Notes: generated by a model from the letters alone, not told the origin. A stretch of DNA of 64,000 nt from Limanda limanda (GCF_963576545.1 NC_083648.1:9969739-10033738), one strand, 5' to 3'; positions 25,942 through 39,870 are shown, numbered from the stretch's first letter. A program made the numbers and translations.

Positions 25942-28088
25942 TAATTAGGTATTCAACAAAGCAGATTAGCTCAAAGACAAATATTCCACTGTCACGGACC
26001 CGAGTCTATCGGTAGACTGAGGGTAGAAAGGAATTTTTTTAAGTCTCCACGATAAATATCCAATTAAAACTTTTCTTTTTTTATGGAGCATGTACTTTGT
26101 ACGCTTAAGAAAGAGACCAACGTTCATTCAAACTAGCTGAAGTGGAGCTACGGGTGCAGAGTGAGCATCTCTCTTCTGGTCCCAGGGGGGATTTCACTTT
26201 TCTCTCTCAGTGTCATTGTTAGCCACAGAAAAACGCCGGCCGCCTCAGAATGTATTTGTGTGCCATCAGACTTCCGGCAAAGGGAGGTTCAATAACTGAC
26301 CCTTTTGAAGTCATTCTCCAAGCTTCACTCAGGGAGAGGTGGAATCTGAAACAGGTGCTGAGATAGATTATAGGGACGGCAGCTGAGTGTTAATGGACCG
26401 GGGCTCAGAGGGAAGATGGACAGTTTAAAGTATGAGCCTGACATACAATTGATGCCTTGGGAAAAGAGAAGAAATTGCTGGATGTTGGAGCCAAGTGGAG
26501 TTGGTGCAGGGGAGAAATTGGGAGCACTTAAGTGCTCAGCCTCACTTAAACTATGACCAGGAGCAGTGTAGCATTAAATACTTGTAGACAGGATATTGCA
26601 GGTGAATGGAAAGGTACTTAATTATGGATTGAAGTGAGCTAACTAACATGATTGTGCACGATACACATAATAATATAAATACTGGTTATGGCTCAGGGTT
26701 CTGCATGTTTGGTGGAAATTAGATTAATTGATTGCAGGTTGTAAAGCTAGAATTTTTTTTATTGACGCAGCAGACACAGTAAATTAACATTCATTTGCAA
26801 TCATGTTTTTTATTTCATCTGATAAATGTACTTAAGAGAAAGAGTTAGTTCCCGTTTTCTCCCCCACCAGAAAATGATCTGGCTCTTTAGCTGCTGAATA
26901 GTTCAACAGCCAGTGAAGTGGGAAACTGTGCCAGTCAGCTATGTGTGTCAGGTAGAGAGCTGTGGGATTAATGTGGGTGAATCAAAACTTTGCAAACAGC
27001 AAAACCAAAAAGAGAAGAACAACATAGACGCTCCTCAGAGCTGAAGGAACCTGTGTGGATTTGTCTCTATGATCAAACCTTCAATAATACAAAAGTCATG
27101 TAATTAATTGTTAAAATAAAAGTAGTTTTTTGTCCAAACAATATTAGAAATTCTTGAGGAAATCATTAAAGGAAAAAAGTTGACATCTCTGTCTTTCTTT
27201 ATTTTTTACAGAGGCACTGTTACTGTAGATGCTTCTGAGGCAGCACAATACAACAGTGGATAAACGTTGCTTTTGGTGTTTTTTTACTTTCCGTCCATCT
27301 CTCTATCCAGTCATGCATCCATCCATCACAGTCAGTGGATTGTTTGAATGTTTATAGAGGATATTATACTTTTCCAGTTCTTCTTTCACACTAATCTCTC
27401 TGTAAATCCCACATTCAGTACATTGAATGCGGCATATGGCGGATTTCACAGAGCCCATTTTTGAACCATGATATCATGGAGATTAATCCCTGTGGAAATG
27501 AGTGCCACAGTCACTTTGCACGAATTAAATATATTCAATTATATAAATTTGCATGCTGGAGCTTTTAAATTAATTTATTGCATTAACACTAATAGACAAA
27601 TACTATTTTAAATGATGCGTCTATTTTTAATGTTTTCTAAATATTGATACAGTCAGATTACAGATTAACAGATCAAATTTAATTCTGGGGGTGAAAATGC
27701 AGATTAATGAAGGATTTACTGCAAATAACCATTAAAATGTGACAGGTCGTAGGTGGGGCGAAGGCGTGACCTACTTTTGCATCCAGGAGGGAGAATGACT
27801 ATGACATTATTATATAACAGAGAGCTATTGCAGCGACAGTGAAATGAACTGTAGGCCTATTATTATCATCAGTGGACCAAGCTCAAATTATACATATATA
27901 CAGAACAGGAAATGAAAACATAAATCTGACCCTGAAATGAAAGTCGACTAGCATATATTTATCATACTGATTCATATCTGAAGAACGTGAAAGAAAATAA
28001 TACATGCATGTTTTCTCACAACAGATTGGTTTGTAACTGATGACCACAAAAAGAGATACAGCTTCTACCCTAGTGACTGAAATATCTT
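25942..28088. other. Unannotated DNA
   Basis: No gene. A CATCCATCCATCA patch near 27314 is a tiny remnant of a GGAT-type simple repeat. Confidence 0.5.
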
Positions 28089-28406
28089 GAGCTGCTTTCA
28101 GACATGCAGTGAACTTTGCAGCTCCTCCATATTATCCAGAGGAGGTGCACGTGTGAATGCAATTGTCAGAACGAGATGCTCCGCAGTTTCTACAGATCAT
28201 TCTGCCAGGTCTCCGAGTATAATGTCTCCAGAAATATAAAAGAAGCCAATTTGTGAACACAGCAGGGATGAAAAAGCATTGAAACACACATAGAAGAAAC
28301 TGACTAAGACGTCTGGAGAGTTTGTGGCGATGAGAGCCGACACCGGGGTCTGTGTAAACTCCGTAGACAATTCTACAGATTTTACCCGCACATCTGAAAA
28401 TGGCTT
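28089..28406. mobile_element. MITE-like element, degenerate ends (GAGCTGCTTTCAGACATG)
   Basis: Opens GAGCTGCTTTCAGACATGC. It closes near CATCTGAAAATGGCTTT, a weak inverted match. Inside are AGAGGAGGTGCACGTGTGAA and CTCCGTAGACAATTCTACAG, the type of words seen in fish non-autonomous elements related to the one at 47829-48175. No coding potential; frames on both strands are incidental. Confidence 0.5.
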
Positions 28407-28789
28407 TGGAAAGTACAGCTGTTTAAAATGCAGCGTTTTAATTACCAGTCGGCTGCAATGTCAACTCACAGGTGCAGCCACCAGTTGCCAAATTGTGGAA
28501 TTATCAATCAGAGTTGAGCACTGCAGTGAGAGGTGGGGAAGGGAGGATGATTAACAAGAAGACAAAGAGCATCCTGGTGTGGATCGATCATTACAAGCTT
28601 TATTTCCCATGTGGTTCAACCTGATCAGACCACTGTCATAATGTGGCAAAAAACTTGGTATTAAACACAACATGTAAACACTATAAGCAGGTCAGCCCTA
28701 ACAATCCATTCCGATAAATATTTATTTACAACTGGTAACTTTTATATAATATAATATTTCTTATGCCATTCCATTCGTATCAGTTTTGT

Positions 28790-28920
28790 GGCATTGTTGC
28801 AGTGTGTTTGATTACAGATCATATATTGTCGTTGAATCGCGCCCCCTGGTGGCAGGCTGCTGTATCAACCATGAACCCTGTCTCCTCCACGTTTTTGTAT
28901 GGGACATTAGGGACATGTGA
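28790..28920. repeat. Probable dispersed repeat around GCGCCCCCTGGTGGCA
   Basis: GAATCGCGCCCCCTGGTGGC, AGGCTGCTGTATCAACCATG, AACCCTGTCTCCTCCACG and TATGGGACATTAGGGACATG resemble a short fish repeat that I have seen near CCCCCTGGTGGC boxes. It explains the small open frame at 28763-28975. Confidence 0.45.
28839..28854 (-). promoter_or_regulatory. CTCF-like binding motif
   Basis: GCGCCCCCTGGTGGCA reads on the minus strand as TGCCACCAGGGGGCGC, a full match to the core of the vertebrate CTCF consensus (CCACCAGGGGGCGC). Whether it is bound is unknown, and it seems to lie in a repeat. Confidence 0.5.
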
Positions 28921-30140
28921 CAAAGAACTTCTTGATTTTTTCCCGTTTATAATGGTTACTGTCATTTTAGCATGAATGCACTGATGTATGTTCAAATGCT
29001 CACTTTTCTTGCAGGTTTGGTTTTAATTAGTTATTTGCAGGGAAATAAAGAGCCCATTGTCGATCTGTGCTCCTTTGGGTTATTTCTGCAGGGGAGTAAT
29101 TACGTATCTGGTCATTCAGGCGGTTGGCCTTGTTGGTAAAGTACCTTATTATCTATTTTCATGCAAAGGAAACAAAGTAAAGTAACTGCAGTTTACTATT
29201 TATGTAAAAGTATGACTACTTTGAGTCTGCATAATGAAACAGGAAAATACTGGATATCGTTTTGTCAATTTATTGAATGTATTATGGACATTTTTCCTCT
29301 ATTCATCACATTTAAAATGTTTGTGTTTATAGCTCCGTTTTGCCCGTAATCCATAAAGTCACCACATGGGACTAGAAGGCTATAGGAGAATGTGATCCTC
29401 GCCGCTGTCACCTAATGCTGTGTAAATTTAAATATTGACCTTGCAGACAATGGAGGCAGCTTGTGTTGTGTGAGGAAGAGTCCCAGGAGCCTCTATTGTG
29501 CCCGGGTATCTCAGAATTCCAGACGTCTACATTAAAACAAAATATCAGAGACACCTCATCCTTTTCTATGTTTCAAACACTGTCACCTTCCCTTTGATAA
29601 AGGATTTGACTCAGCCATAGAAAACTATTCTTCGCATACTCATAAATCACCCTGCTAAGGAATGTGTGAGTCAGAGCATTACTTTGATTTTAAATGAACA
29701 TTCTCCTATTCCAGGCGTTCCTTTGGGTCAAGGTTATAATATTGTAGATATTTGCAAACAAACAATCACAATTAAATTCAGTTCCATTGGTTCTAATTAA
29801 GTCAATTAAGTGGGATTTCAGGAGAGCCTGGAAAAGAACAAACAAATATTAATCTTAGAGACCTTCAAGTATTTTCGATTGAGTCTGTTGTTTTTCCTTT
29901 TCATTGTATTGAATAATCAATGTGTCAACGTGAGTCAAGTTTGAACCAAAGTTGCTTTTTCTTGAAAAGAATCCATGCTTCTCTCTGTAGTATTTCTTAT
30001 TCAGCAGATGCATTGTGTTGCTGCATGTCACATCAGGTTATGGTACAGAGCCCCAGCTCGTAGTGCAAAGGACGGTACAGCTCAGTGATATGTAAGGACA
30101 CACGTATGAGAAATGGATGAGGAAGTGAATATAATAATCA

Positions 30141-30143
<3 letters not shown>
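28921..30143. other. Unannotated AT-rich DNA
   Basis: Nothing recognised. Confidence 0.5.
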
Positions 30144-30204
<61 letters not shown>

Positions 30205-30222
30205 TACACACACACACACACA
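30144..30222. repeat. (CA)n microsatellite with one interruption
   Basis: CA dinucleotides broken once near 30201-30205 (cgcata), then continuing to 30222. Confidence 0.96.
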
Positions 30223-32989
30223 ATCCAATAGGTAATAGTTATCTGTGACTCTGGATTTCTCTTGTTCTATTTAGAGACTGTTTGAAATTAATAAAAAATG
30301 TGAATGAACATTTATTGGGGCCTTTAAGCTAAATGAAAAATATATAATCTCTCCACCCAGTAATTGTCAGTCTCTGAACCATTCCATTTTAGAAGTTACT
30401 TTTTTATTCGCTCATTGGTAACTATCCATGATTCTGTTTCCCTTACTATAAAACTGTCTTTTCTCTGCCCCTACACAAACAGCCTTATGCTGTCACAATG
30501 TCGGAGACCAATGATTGACTGCAGGAAAACGTCTGTGGTGAGCATGTTACACATCCTGAGGGAAGCAATTCAGTACTATATGTCCTCGGCTGCATTCTGT
30601 TCATATAGCTTCTTCCTCCGACATGAGCCTGACATCTCTGGGGAAGCTGAAGCGTGAAGGCTGAGAGTTTTTGTTCCTCTGGAACCTTCGGCACATTCAA
30701 AACAGCACAGGGCAGATGGCAAGGGCTCACAATCCAATATACTGCATATCTGGGTCCACGCTTTATTTAAGCTTCCTTTCAGGATGTGTCAAAACTCAAC
30801 TAATGTCTCCTTAATTGTTACAAATCCAAAGATAGAGTCAGCGGAGACTGTTCGATTATTATCTTAGACCCCTAATACATTCATGTTTTCTGGCCTGAAC
30901 TTCATGCTCATAAATACAGTGTCTCCCTGGATACAAGGTTGAAATAAACAACACAAACTATTGCCATCATAATTCTTGGAGAGATATGCGGCTTCATGCA
31001 AACCAGTCTCCCACACTGACACACCTCACACTCAGTACCAGATCAAATGTGAATACAAATTTTTGACACCATGGCTTAGAAATTTTATCGAAACCAGGAA
31101 TCTTAAGATGACACTTTAATGATATGTCGGATCAAATGTCACCGATTTTTATAAACTGCATTAAGAGAATAACCCAGAATATTACAAGACCTTGCCTTGA
31201 TGCATTAAACAAAATTAAAGCTTATATACATACATATATATATATAAAAGGACTGTATCTATTTCAAGGTTTACGTTTTATTAAGAATAACACTCAATGC
31301 AATCAAATGTAAACCAGCTTATTATCATATATGCTAAACTATATAATTAAAAAATCAGGATTGAAGACTTTCTCATTGAATGAATGAATGATGCGATGTT
31401 GAGCCAGTGGAAATTGAGCTGAAATGTAAAGCCTGATTTATTCTGAGGATTTCAAATAATAACTTCTGATTAAATGCAGATTTTTCTCGTGTATATTACT
31501 GTGCAGTGGAGAATGCTCTCTAAAACGAACACCGAACAATGTGTATAATCAAACTCAAAGGAATCGAGAACAATGACACTAAGCAGGGAAGAATATTACT
31601 GTGCACAATGCAAATCACTGACAGACCTACATCGAGTCACATGTTCTCGCTCTTGTGATAAAAGACATGGTGTGAAAGACCTGGCGTCTTAAACTATAAT
31701 CAGGTGGCACTGCTGTGTTTTTGGACATTTCTTCGACTCGTTCAGAAATCCTCTTTAGAGTTTGGGAGCTCTCCATGTCTTCAATTTCTTATGCGGCAGG
31801 TAAATCTCCTGGATAATGACATGTGGTCAAACGGAGAGGGAATGCAGAGACGCTTTGCCCATCACGTGACAGTTTGTGGCAGAAAGTATATCACCTCTAT
31901 TATGATTCAGATGGCGAGGACCTCCGCTTCATTCGGTCGCATCTTCATTAAGGCGGTGCAGTAAATCCAGGTGATGATGCCTGATGTGAGTGCTACTCGG
32001 GGCACTGTGGGAGATTGGATTCCAGGAGTTATGCTCTTTACTTTCTATATTCACTTGTGAGGTAAACATTTAGTAACACCAGGGATGGGGACTGTGCTGA
32101 GTTGCTCTTCCACTTTGTCTGAAAAGATTTTGCAGGTGAATTTACATAATCTGTTTCCAGAACATATTTACCAAAATGCATCAGCTATTGGCTATTTAAT
32201 TTCAATGCATCCAAAGGTAAATCGCTGCTACGATTTGGCAAAATGTCGTCCAGACCCACAACTTGTACACAACTTTGTGTGCATTTTGTGTAAAGAAAAG
32301 TTTGAATGGGACTGTAAACAGTTTCTGACAAATGCTAAACGGAGTCATGTCCCAGATACTGTCGACACCGGAAGCCCCAAAATATTGGCTGCTACCTCCA
32401 AAGGCAAATTCTCCATAAAGATGACAAACCTCTGAGACAATGGCACAGAACCAAACTGGATATATTCACACTTTCCCATATTCAAAATCATAACCCAATC
32501 TCTTAATATAAGTACATGACCTCAACTCAGTAGTTGAAGAAAAACTCACTCATTGTCATTGTTAAGGACTCATTCCCTCTCAGCTCTTGTTTTCTCCCAA
32601 CGTCCTTACATAATCATGGTCACACCTCTGCAGGGCACAACATTCTGAGGGCAGCAAAAAAAGTAAAGAAGTCAGGCAATCACTTTCTATCGTTCAGCAA
32701 CCATGATGTGAATTTATGCACCACCCGGCGCGACTCTGCGAACAGCGGGACACAGCGATAGGAGTTCATTACCTCGCTGACAAGTTGGAAGAGTGCATCC
32801 TGTTGCCGGCAGCTCTTCATCTACCAGCTCACCGGGGCCACTCCTGTTAAAGCCCCTGCAACATTTCAAACAGTCGGAAAAAGCTGAAAATGTTATTACC
32901 GATAACGATGGCTTAGCTCACTGACCGACGCTGTGTGACTATGAAAATGTTTTGCTTGTTGCTTATGTATTAACGTCTATTCTCATCCA
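30223..32989. other. Unannotated DNA
   Basis: A 116-codon frame at 32085-32435 has several Cys and Lys but no family I recognise, and no splice or promoter context. I do not call it a gene. Confidence 0.5.
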
Positions 32990-33205
32990 TCATTAGTTTA
33001 GTTAGGTTGCAGATTACACAAAGACTACTGGATTTCCACAAAACTTGGAGGATGGATGAGACATTCAAGTTTAGTCTCGGTCTTGTCAATGGGACTGATT
33101 TGTTCCTCTTTCTTTAACATTTTGGGATAGAGGCAGGTTTTATTTTACGTTTTCACAAATTTCCCAGGGAATGATTTTAATGAATGTTGATGAAAAGCAA
33201 CAAGT
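32990..33205 (+). repeat. Dispersed teleost repeat, 5' part (TTACACAAAGACTACTGG family)
   Basis: Contains GCAGATTACACAAAGACTAC, TGGATTTCCACAAAACTTGG, TTTCTTTAACATTTTGGGAT and TTTCACAAATTTCCCAGGGA. These are conserved words of a fish repeat that often follows a short GTCTGTCTG tract. No coding potential is seen in this copy. Confidence 0.7.
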
Positions 33206-34191
33206 TTGTGCAATTTGCTACATGTAAGAAGAGTGTGGGGCTTTAGTGAAATCCTCAATATCGCCACTATGATCCCGGATTGTAATACAAAGTTTATTTG
33301 TAATTTGAAATAATATATTATACATTTTCTAAATGAAAATTTGTCATTGAAAAATAAAAAAAATGTAAACTTCTTTCCATAGCTAAGCTAACTGGCTGCT
33401 AGCGGATGGCTGATCATATATGTGTATCATACAAATAAAACTGCTAATACAAATTCACCAAAATTATCACGTCTGTGAATTTCACTTCAGTTCAATAACG
33501 CACCAGTTTGCTCGTCAAGAAAGGAAAATCATTCAGACATTTGCTGTTGCCTGTCTACCAATCCATCAGAGGGAACATGAACATGAGGAGTCGCCTGATC
33601 CTCGTGGGGGTTTATGTTTGTCCTTCACTCTCCATTGATGATGAATGTGTAGTCAACTGTGCAAACATTTCTCCAGAATAAAACTCTGCCCTTGAGCGAA
33701 AATCAAGAAAACAGATCACCGCACCCCGCTATCAAGGACCAAATATTATCGTGAAGATCAATGGCCTCTCAGTGTTTAAATACACAGCATATATCTGTAG
33801 AAGTGCAAAAAATACAACTTGGCTCACAATAGTTTCAAGTGGAAGCTACTCAGAAGATAACCTGAGATTTATCTCCAGGGTGCCACTTGTGGAATTTCTC
33901 TGCTATTAACTCATAATGATATACCGGCTTAATTATATCTGCAGTGCTTTTACTCACGCCTGTGAACATCAAATAGCTTCGGTCTCATGGATACCGAATT
34001 GATAATTCTGAGGAATGTTTTATGTTTTAATGTGATCATATTATCGCGCCTCAATTTAGGCGCTGATGAGATGCAGATGTCTGGAGTCCTGAGAGCTCTG
34101 ACAGCATCATGGTACAGCTTCATCTTCCAGTTTCATGCGACAACATTTCAGGACTGAATCTTCAGGTTAATGTTTGGCTTCACTATCGGAA
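33206..34191. other. Unannotated AT-rich DNA
   Basis: Nothing recognised. Confidence 0.5.
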
Positions 34192-34466
34192 CAGGGGCGG
34201 ATCCAGGGTTTGATCCAGGGGGGGGTTCCGGCCCAGGCTGAAATCTGAATGAACCCTGAAATTCCCCTCGCCTCTCAGTAGTATTTAAAAAAATAAGCTA
34301 GTTATTTACAAACAATACTGACAATAAATATGATTTATAACACATATAATAAGAGCTATAGAGCTTACAGTAAATTAGGAACGATTTACTGAAGCAATAG
34401 TTGTGCATTGATGTTGTACATACAATTGGTTATTTAGGGGCCCTGATTTATATAAATCCACCTCTG
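34192..34466. mobile_element. Possible hAT-type non-autonomous element (CAGGGGCGGATCC ends)
   Basis: Starts CAGGGGCGGATCCAGGG, a terminal word typical of hAT-type elements in vertebrates. Near 34452-34466 AAATCCACCTCTG reads, on the other strand, CAGAGGTGGATTT, a degraded match to that end. The interior (275 bp) is AT-rich without coding potential. Convincing 8-bp target duplications are not seen, so the right boundary is uncertain. Confidence 0.45.
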
Positions 34467-36212
34467 CCCAAGAAGGATCTGACACAGACATGTCATGCAA
34501 CACCTCGGTACACTTTCAAACATTGGGACTTCTGTGGTTGTGTGCACCCCAATAGGTTTTAAAAAAGGCCTCAGAGCCAAAAGCATTTGACACAGTGTTA
34601 ATCTGAGTCAGTGGGGGTGACACCCCAGAGGGCCGTGTCATCCCGCGAGGCAGCGCTCTTTGTCAGGTGATTTTACAAAGTCATCCAGGGCCTGGCAGTC
34701 TGGCTCGCAATATTATGATGAAGCTCATGGACAGAATCAGCCTCTGGGAAATAAAGTGGCTGCGCTCAACATATTTCTTCATCCTGCCGTGAGTAACTGT
34801 GGTGTCGGACATGCCAGCGCACACAAGCAGCTCGGAGTGGCACTTTTCTAATTATGCAATAAGAGCATTTTCCAACACAAGAGCATCGACTTCAGCCTGG
34901 GAGCTTTTGTTTATTGAAGCCATTCTGATAAGGGAAGAAATATAGTTTGGTTCCTTCCCTGGCAGCGAGCTACTCCTCCTCTCCACTTTAAAAACAACAA
35001 CACACTCAGGAGGTTATTAAACAACAGCAAGCTGCAGGTTGCTATGAACTGACTATCAGTCTGTTAATGACACAAAGCTACATTTTACTCCCAGCTTTGC
35101 TTCTAAAACTGAGTCTCAGTGATAACTTCCTTTACTAAATTAACTTTGTTTTCCCTTCAGGGAAGAACAAACTCTGAGACCTTGTTTTTATCGCAGTTTT
35201 TTTGTATATTGGATGTTTCCTCGAGGTTTTAGAGAGCATCAACAAAGCAGGGGTTAGTCTAGTTCAATAAAACCAAACCTGTCCAAATATATGTAGTATT
35301 AATATTAGATGTAAAAACTAAATAATGAGGAGTTTTATGTACATTGTTCACCTAAAAAATTTATTTAAACCACATATAAAATACATGACTTTTGTCAACA
35401 CTAAATCATGGAAACTCGGAGACGAGAACAGTAACTGTAGGTGTAAAATAATCTAAATAAACACCTACGTTTATTTACACTTAAGCGCTTAAGTCAAGCT
35501 TGGCACCACTTTACGACAGATGTAAATGGCCCTCTATGTCATTGTATTTTAAATATACCATATTTTATTCATTACCTTATTTTAAGTCATCCTTGAAACA
35601 CCAGTGTGAAATATTTAGTTTGATAGAAATGTGCATTTTTTTCAGATGTGAAAATACGGTCTACACACACCAGTCTGATCATCGCGGTTAAACAAACTAC
35701 CCACCAGTCATTTCAGATCATCCACATTATAAAAAAACAGACTTAGATTGTCCCCACAGCAGCAAAGAAACAAAACCCATGCAGATTCAGATACACAGAG
35801 CATGCACACACACACACAGACACACACAGACACACACACACACACAAACAAACAAACACATCAACTGGGATCAAAGTCAAAGCTCAAGCCGGACATTGAA
35901 GTGAATGTGCTGAGGTTAAAGCTGGAACAAGCTGGTGAATCTTCTCTCTCCACCCACACAGTTGGTCTGGTCTCATTATGGAACTGTCTGTTATACCTAC
36001 ACACACACACATGTTCCTTCTGAACCCTTTTCTTTACGTTGAACACGTGTTTCCTTTTTTCCTTCTTTTTTACAAATCTCACAATCTCAGGCCTGTTTCT
36101 ATTTAGCCCAATTTGTGTTGCTAAACTGACAGAGACACATCTTCAGTCTTGACATGAATGTGATCTCCCGTGGTTGCACGACGCGCAAACCTGTACACAC
36201 GCACATAGCACT
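34467..36212. other. Unannotated DNA (holds the CA-rich array at 35801-35860)
   Basis: No gene recognised. A second small CA patch lies at 36000-36010. Confidence 0.5.
35801..35860. repeat. Imperfect (CA)n / CACAGA microsatellite
   Basis: CA-rich run with periodic GA substitutions (ACACAGAC) that ends in CAAA units. An older, interrupted array. Confidence 0.88.
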
Positions 36213-36407
36213 TGGTGGTTAGCACTGTTGCTTCACAGCACTGTGTGGGTTATCTCCGGGTAAACATGCACAGTGGGGTTAATTAGAGACTCCTTATTGG
36301 CGTGAATGGTTGTTTGGAAACGCTGGGCACCACTGTCATGTGGAGTTGGCTCCTGCTGCCTCCCCATCCTCAAAGGACAAGTGGATTGGATGGAGGGATG
36401 GATGGAG
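36213..36407 (-). repeat. Internally deleted copy of the same repeat family, ending in GGATG units
   Basis: Includes TTGCTTCACAGCA, GTGTGGGTTATCTCCGGGTA, AACATGCA, GGGGTTAATTAGAGACTCC and GTGAATGGTTGTTTG. It ends GTGGATTGGATGGAGGGATG. This is the opposite orientation to the 16.7-kb copy. Parts of the usual body are missing. Confidence 0.65.
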
Positions 36408-39400
36408 CCCTACATACACTCAACAAAAAGACACACAAACACAAACACACACACACACACTCTAAATTCAACTGTCTCCCTCTATTTCTATAAACACACA
36501 TGTACATTGAAGTAACGCTTTGTTCTGAAATTGTCATTCGTTATTTTTTGTCTTCTTGAATTTCACAAAAAAAAATACATGAATGTGGTGAAACTTTTTC
36601 ATATCATCCCACAGCATCTAAATTTTTCATGATGCAAAACCTCAATGGGATTTAACTGTGTGAAATCTATAAATTGTTTTATTTATGATATTACACAACC
36701 TCCATCATTGTTATATGACAGTAGTACTTCTCCAGATTACCTAGAGAACATTTTCGTAAACAATGACCTCAACTATGAAAATAAACTCTGATTCATCAGC
36801 CTCGAAGTTGTTGCTCACATTGTGGCGCAGAGAAAAACATGGTGTACAACGAGAGGTGTGAGATTCAAACACAAAGCCTGCATGAGTCCCACAAAGCGAT
36901 GTCGTTTATCAGTGTTGCCACAGCAGGATTTGCCTAACAATGATCGGCTCTGGCAAACAATGTGGGATTTCCATTTAACCCACATAAGGCACGGACAGTT
37001 CTCTCCTTGCGATAACACACTGCGTTTGTCCCGGCTCGGCAAGGGAAGCCGGGGTGAGCAGTGCCATGTGGGCATTCACAGAGATACCGCTGACAGCAGC
37101 TCATTTAGTTAGGCATTATTAATTACAGCACAGTTGCCAGCGAAGTCATTTACGGTCTTTTAACACAAGGGTCTTTTTAAACACGTGCACTGAACTAGGA
37201 TGGGGATTTAACGGCTGCTGTGTATCAGAACTGCTGCTTGGTGCGGTCAGAGCACGCTGGTCAGAGGTCTTCATCCATGAGGGCATGTGTGTTCTGAATG
37301 GCGTTCCAGTGTTTTGAGGCGCAGTGACTCAGAGGAATCGGTCGCCGCCGGCATCAGCGGGACGTGAACTGACCGGAGTCGACTGCTCACATCCTCAGCC
37401 GAATGAACCGGCCTCCCAAGGCACAGGGCTTATCACTCGTGCCACCTGAGAGGGGCTCAGTGAGCGAATGCTGAGCCGCTCTGTCAAACAGCCTTAAAAC
37501 TTTGATTAAGTCACCTTGATGCCTTTCCACTGTGCAGCAGCGTGTTCATTCTGCAGCTGTCATTTCACTGAGTGCAGTAAGTAGCTCCCACTAAACCCTG
37601 CAGTTATGTAAAGCTGACTCATGAGATCATCTTGCCCTTCCATACTGTGGGAGTCATGCTAAAGCTTAATCAGATCCTGTCCTATATGATGCATAGCTGC
37701 TGTTGCTGCTGCTGCTGGTGGCTTTGTATATTCTACACAATATATTATCTCTGTGAGTGACCTTTTGTTGTGTTTAGCTAATGGTGTTATTTCGTTGTCT
37801 CTCATTTAGAGGATTGCTTCGAGCCCAGAATGTTCCTCTGATGCTCCAAGGGTCATCGTCTGTCTGCAGTAACTTTCCTCAGGCGGTGCCCTTGCTCTGA
37901 GCCACACCTCCATGATCCTGTGACACCCGGCTCTTATATGCACATTCTCATTCTCTGCTGTCGGGCTCTGTGTGCTTTCATCAGCAAACTGAGAAAAAGG
38001 GCATTTTTTTTATTTATTTAGCGAAACAACTGCTTTGTGGAAATTATATTTGATTGAAACAGGCGTCGGGCCATTTCAATTTGTAGAACATCCTCTGTGC
38101 CCCATACTGAATTATTATTATAGACTCGAGATCTTGTTCAAAATCAAATTCTTTCTCGAGAAACTATGAGATCTCTTTGAATATCACTCTGTGGTCCTCT
38201 ACCAAACACATATTTGTTTTCACAGTATTCCACCTTTATTTTATTACAATTAAAACTTTATTATTATAAATTCCCAACTTTTTTTAATATATCAACTTTT
38301 TTGAAATCTCCTAAAATGTGATTTACCGTAAGTGGCCCTTATACTCTGTAATATTAAAACTAACGACTCTAATGCCTTGACTGAAACTGCTTCTCTCTAT
38401 TGAGGTGTCTGATATCTCACGATGATGCCTCCTGCAACTTTAAGCCAAAACAACTTACTCAAACTAATCACTCAGTCATTCCTCCCCCGTTTGAAACTCA
38501 GCTGTAATCCCCAGCACAGAAATTAGTGGGTAGATGATGATTGAAATGTTAGTTGCTTCATCGGAGGGACAGAGAGAGAAAGTCAGTGCGTTTACAGTAT
38601 CTTGTGTCATATCAGTAATCTGCTTTGTAATGTTTCTTCGAGACAAACTGACACTTTTGAACAATTTCACTTTGTTTGGTTCCAGCAGCTCCGAAGCAGC
38701 AACACTGCCTCGCAGGCCAGATCAAATTGTCTCATATACGTCCCCGAAGGCCCACGATTCCCAATCCCAGCTTTACAATTAGGTCAATTACAATCAAGGG
38801 ATGAGGAGATTCCTTTAATGAGCTTTCGTTATGCCAGCGGCAACAAACCTGACGGACACCAACAAGATTTTCACATGGTTTATTTGGTTTGACCATATTT
38901 CAAGTCTGAAAGAGCACAAGTAAAGAACAGCAATAAGCACAAGTTATATCTCTGCACGATGCATCTGATAAATTGTCCTCACCCAGATGAAATTGGCTCC
39001 ATATCTGAAACCCATTCTTGCAATAAACCCATGAGTCATGAAACACCCAACATCCCAGAAACACCAGAGATAACCCACATAAAATCAATTACACACTGTG
39101 GTTGAGTTGAGTTTATGTGGGGTTTTACTTAAATGCCTTCAGGTCCCAGGATGTTCAAACTCAGGAGTACAGGATCTGAGGCTACAGCTTTGGTTCCACG
39201 CAGCCCTGATGAAATGTCTGATATGAATTCACTGTGAACACACCGTTGTTCAGACAGAGAGTATAGATTACTGAAAATCTGGAAACATACTGTAGGTTAT
39301 CGTCTAAAATCCTTTCCCCTGGAAATACAAGTCTCTGCTGAGGCTGAAATCCTGGACAATGTGCTAGATTATACAACAAATGTGCTCCTTAAACATTTCA

Positions 39401-39639
39401 TTATTGTAATTTACAGTCCCCAGGGGAATGCAATCATAAATTCAAAACAGGTGTATATCATTTTGCAAAGTTTGGCTGAATCATGCACTGATACAACCAA
39501 ACTTGTCCAGTTTAAGTAGCAAAGCTTGTATTCATTTTCAGTGTGAAATATTTGTAGCAGAAAACATGGATGAAACTTTCATTTTGTGAATTGCGGTTTA
39601 AATAATAATTGTCATAAACTCATTTTATTCACAGACAGT
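36408..39639. other. Unannotated DNA
   Basis: A GCTGCTGTTGCTGCTGCTGC run lies near 37699 and a short CA run at 36445-36460. No exon recognised. Confidence 0.5.
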
Positions 39640-39870
39640 TCGGCTCAGTCGCCCCCTATTCTGCCAAGGCTTAAACTCAATACAGCTGCACCAAACTTCC
39701 CACGATCAATTTCACGAATCATTTTTTTTCATGAAGATCCACGACTTATTCCCTGGGAGACAGCGAAATAATCAAAACTGCCCCATCTTGCCACGTTGAA
39801 GAAAGCAAAAACAAATCCCGGATCTGCCCCCTGATCCTGAAAGTTAATGGGGTTCTTCCCTGACTCATAC
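39640..39870 (-). repeat. Inverted copy of the 32990-33205 repeat family
   Basis: Contains CAGTCGCCCCCTATTCTG, GCTGCACCAAACTTCCCACG, TTTTTTTCATGAAGATCCAC, GTTGAAGAAAGCAAAAAC, CCCGGATCTGCCCCCTGATC and GTTAATGGGGTTCTTCCCTG. These are reverse-complement forms of the family words. Confidence 0.7.

Noticed and set aside
28763..28975. 70-codon frame
   Set aside because: It overlaps a probable dispersed repeat around the CCCCCTGGTGGC box.
32085..32435. 116-codon frame with several cysteines
   Set aside because: I considered a zinc-finger or transposase fragment, but Cys/His spacing fits no known finger and nothing around it supports a gene.
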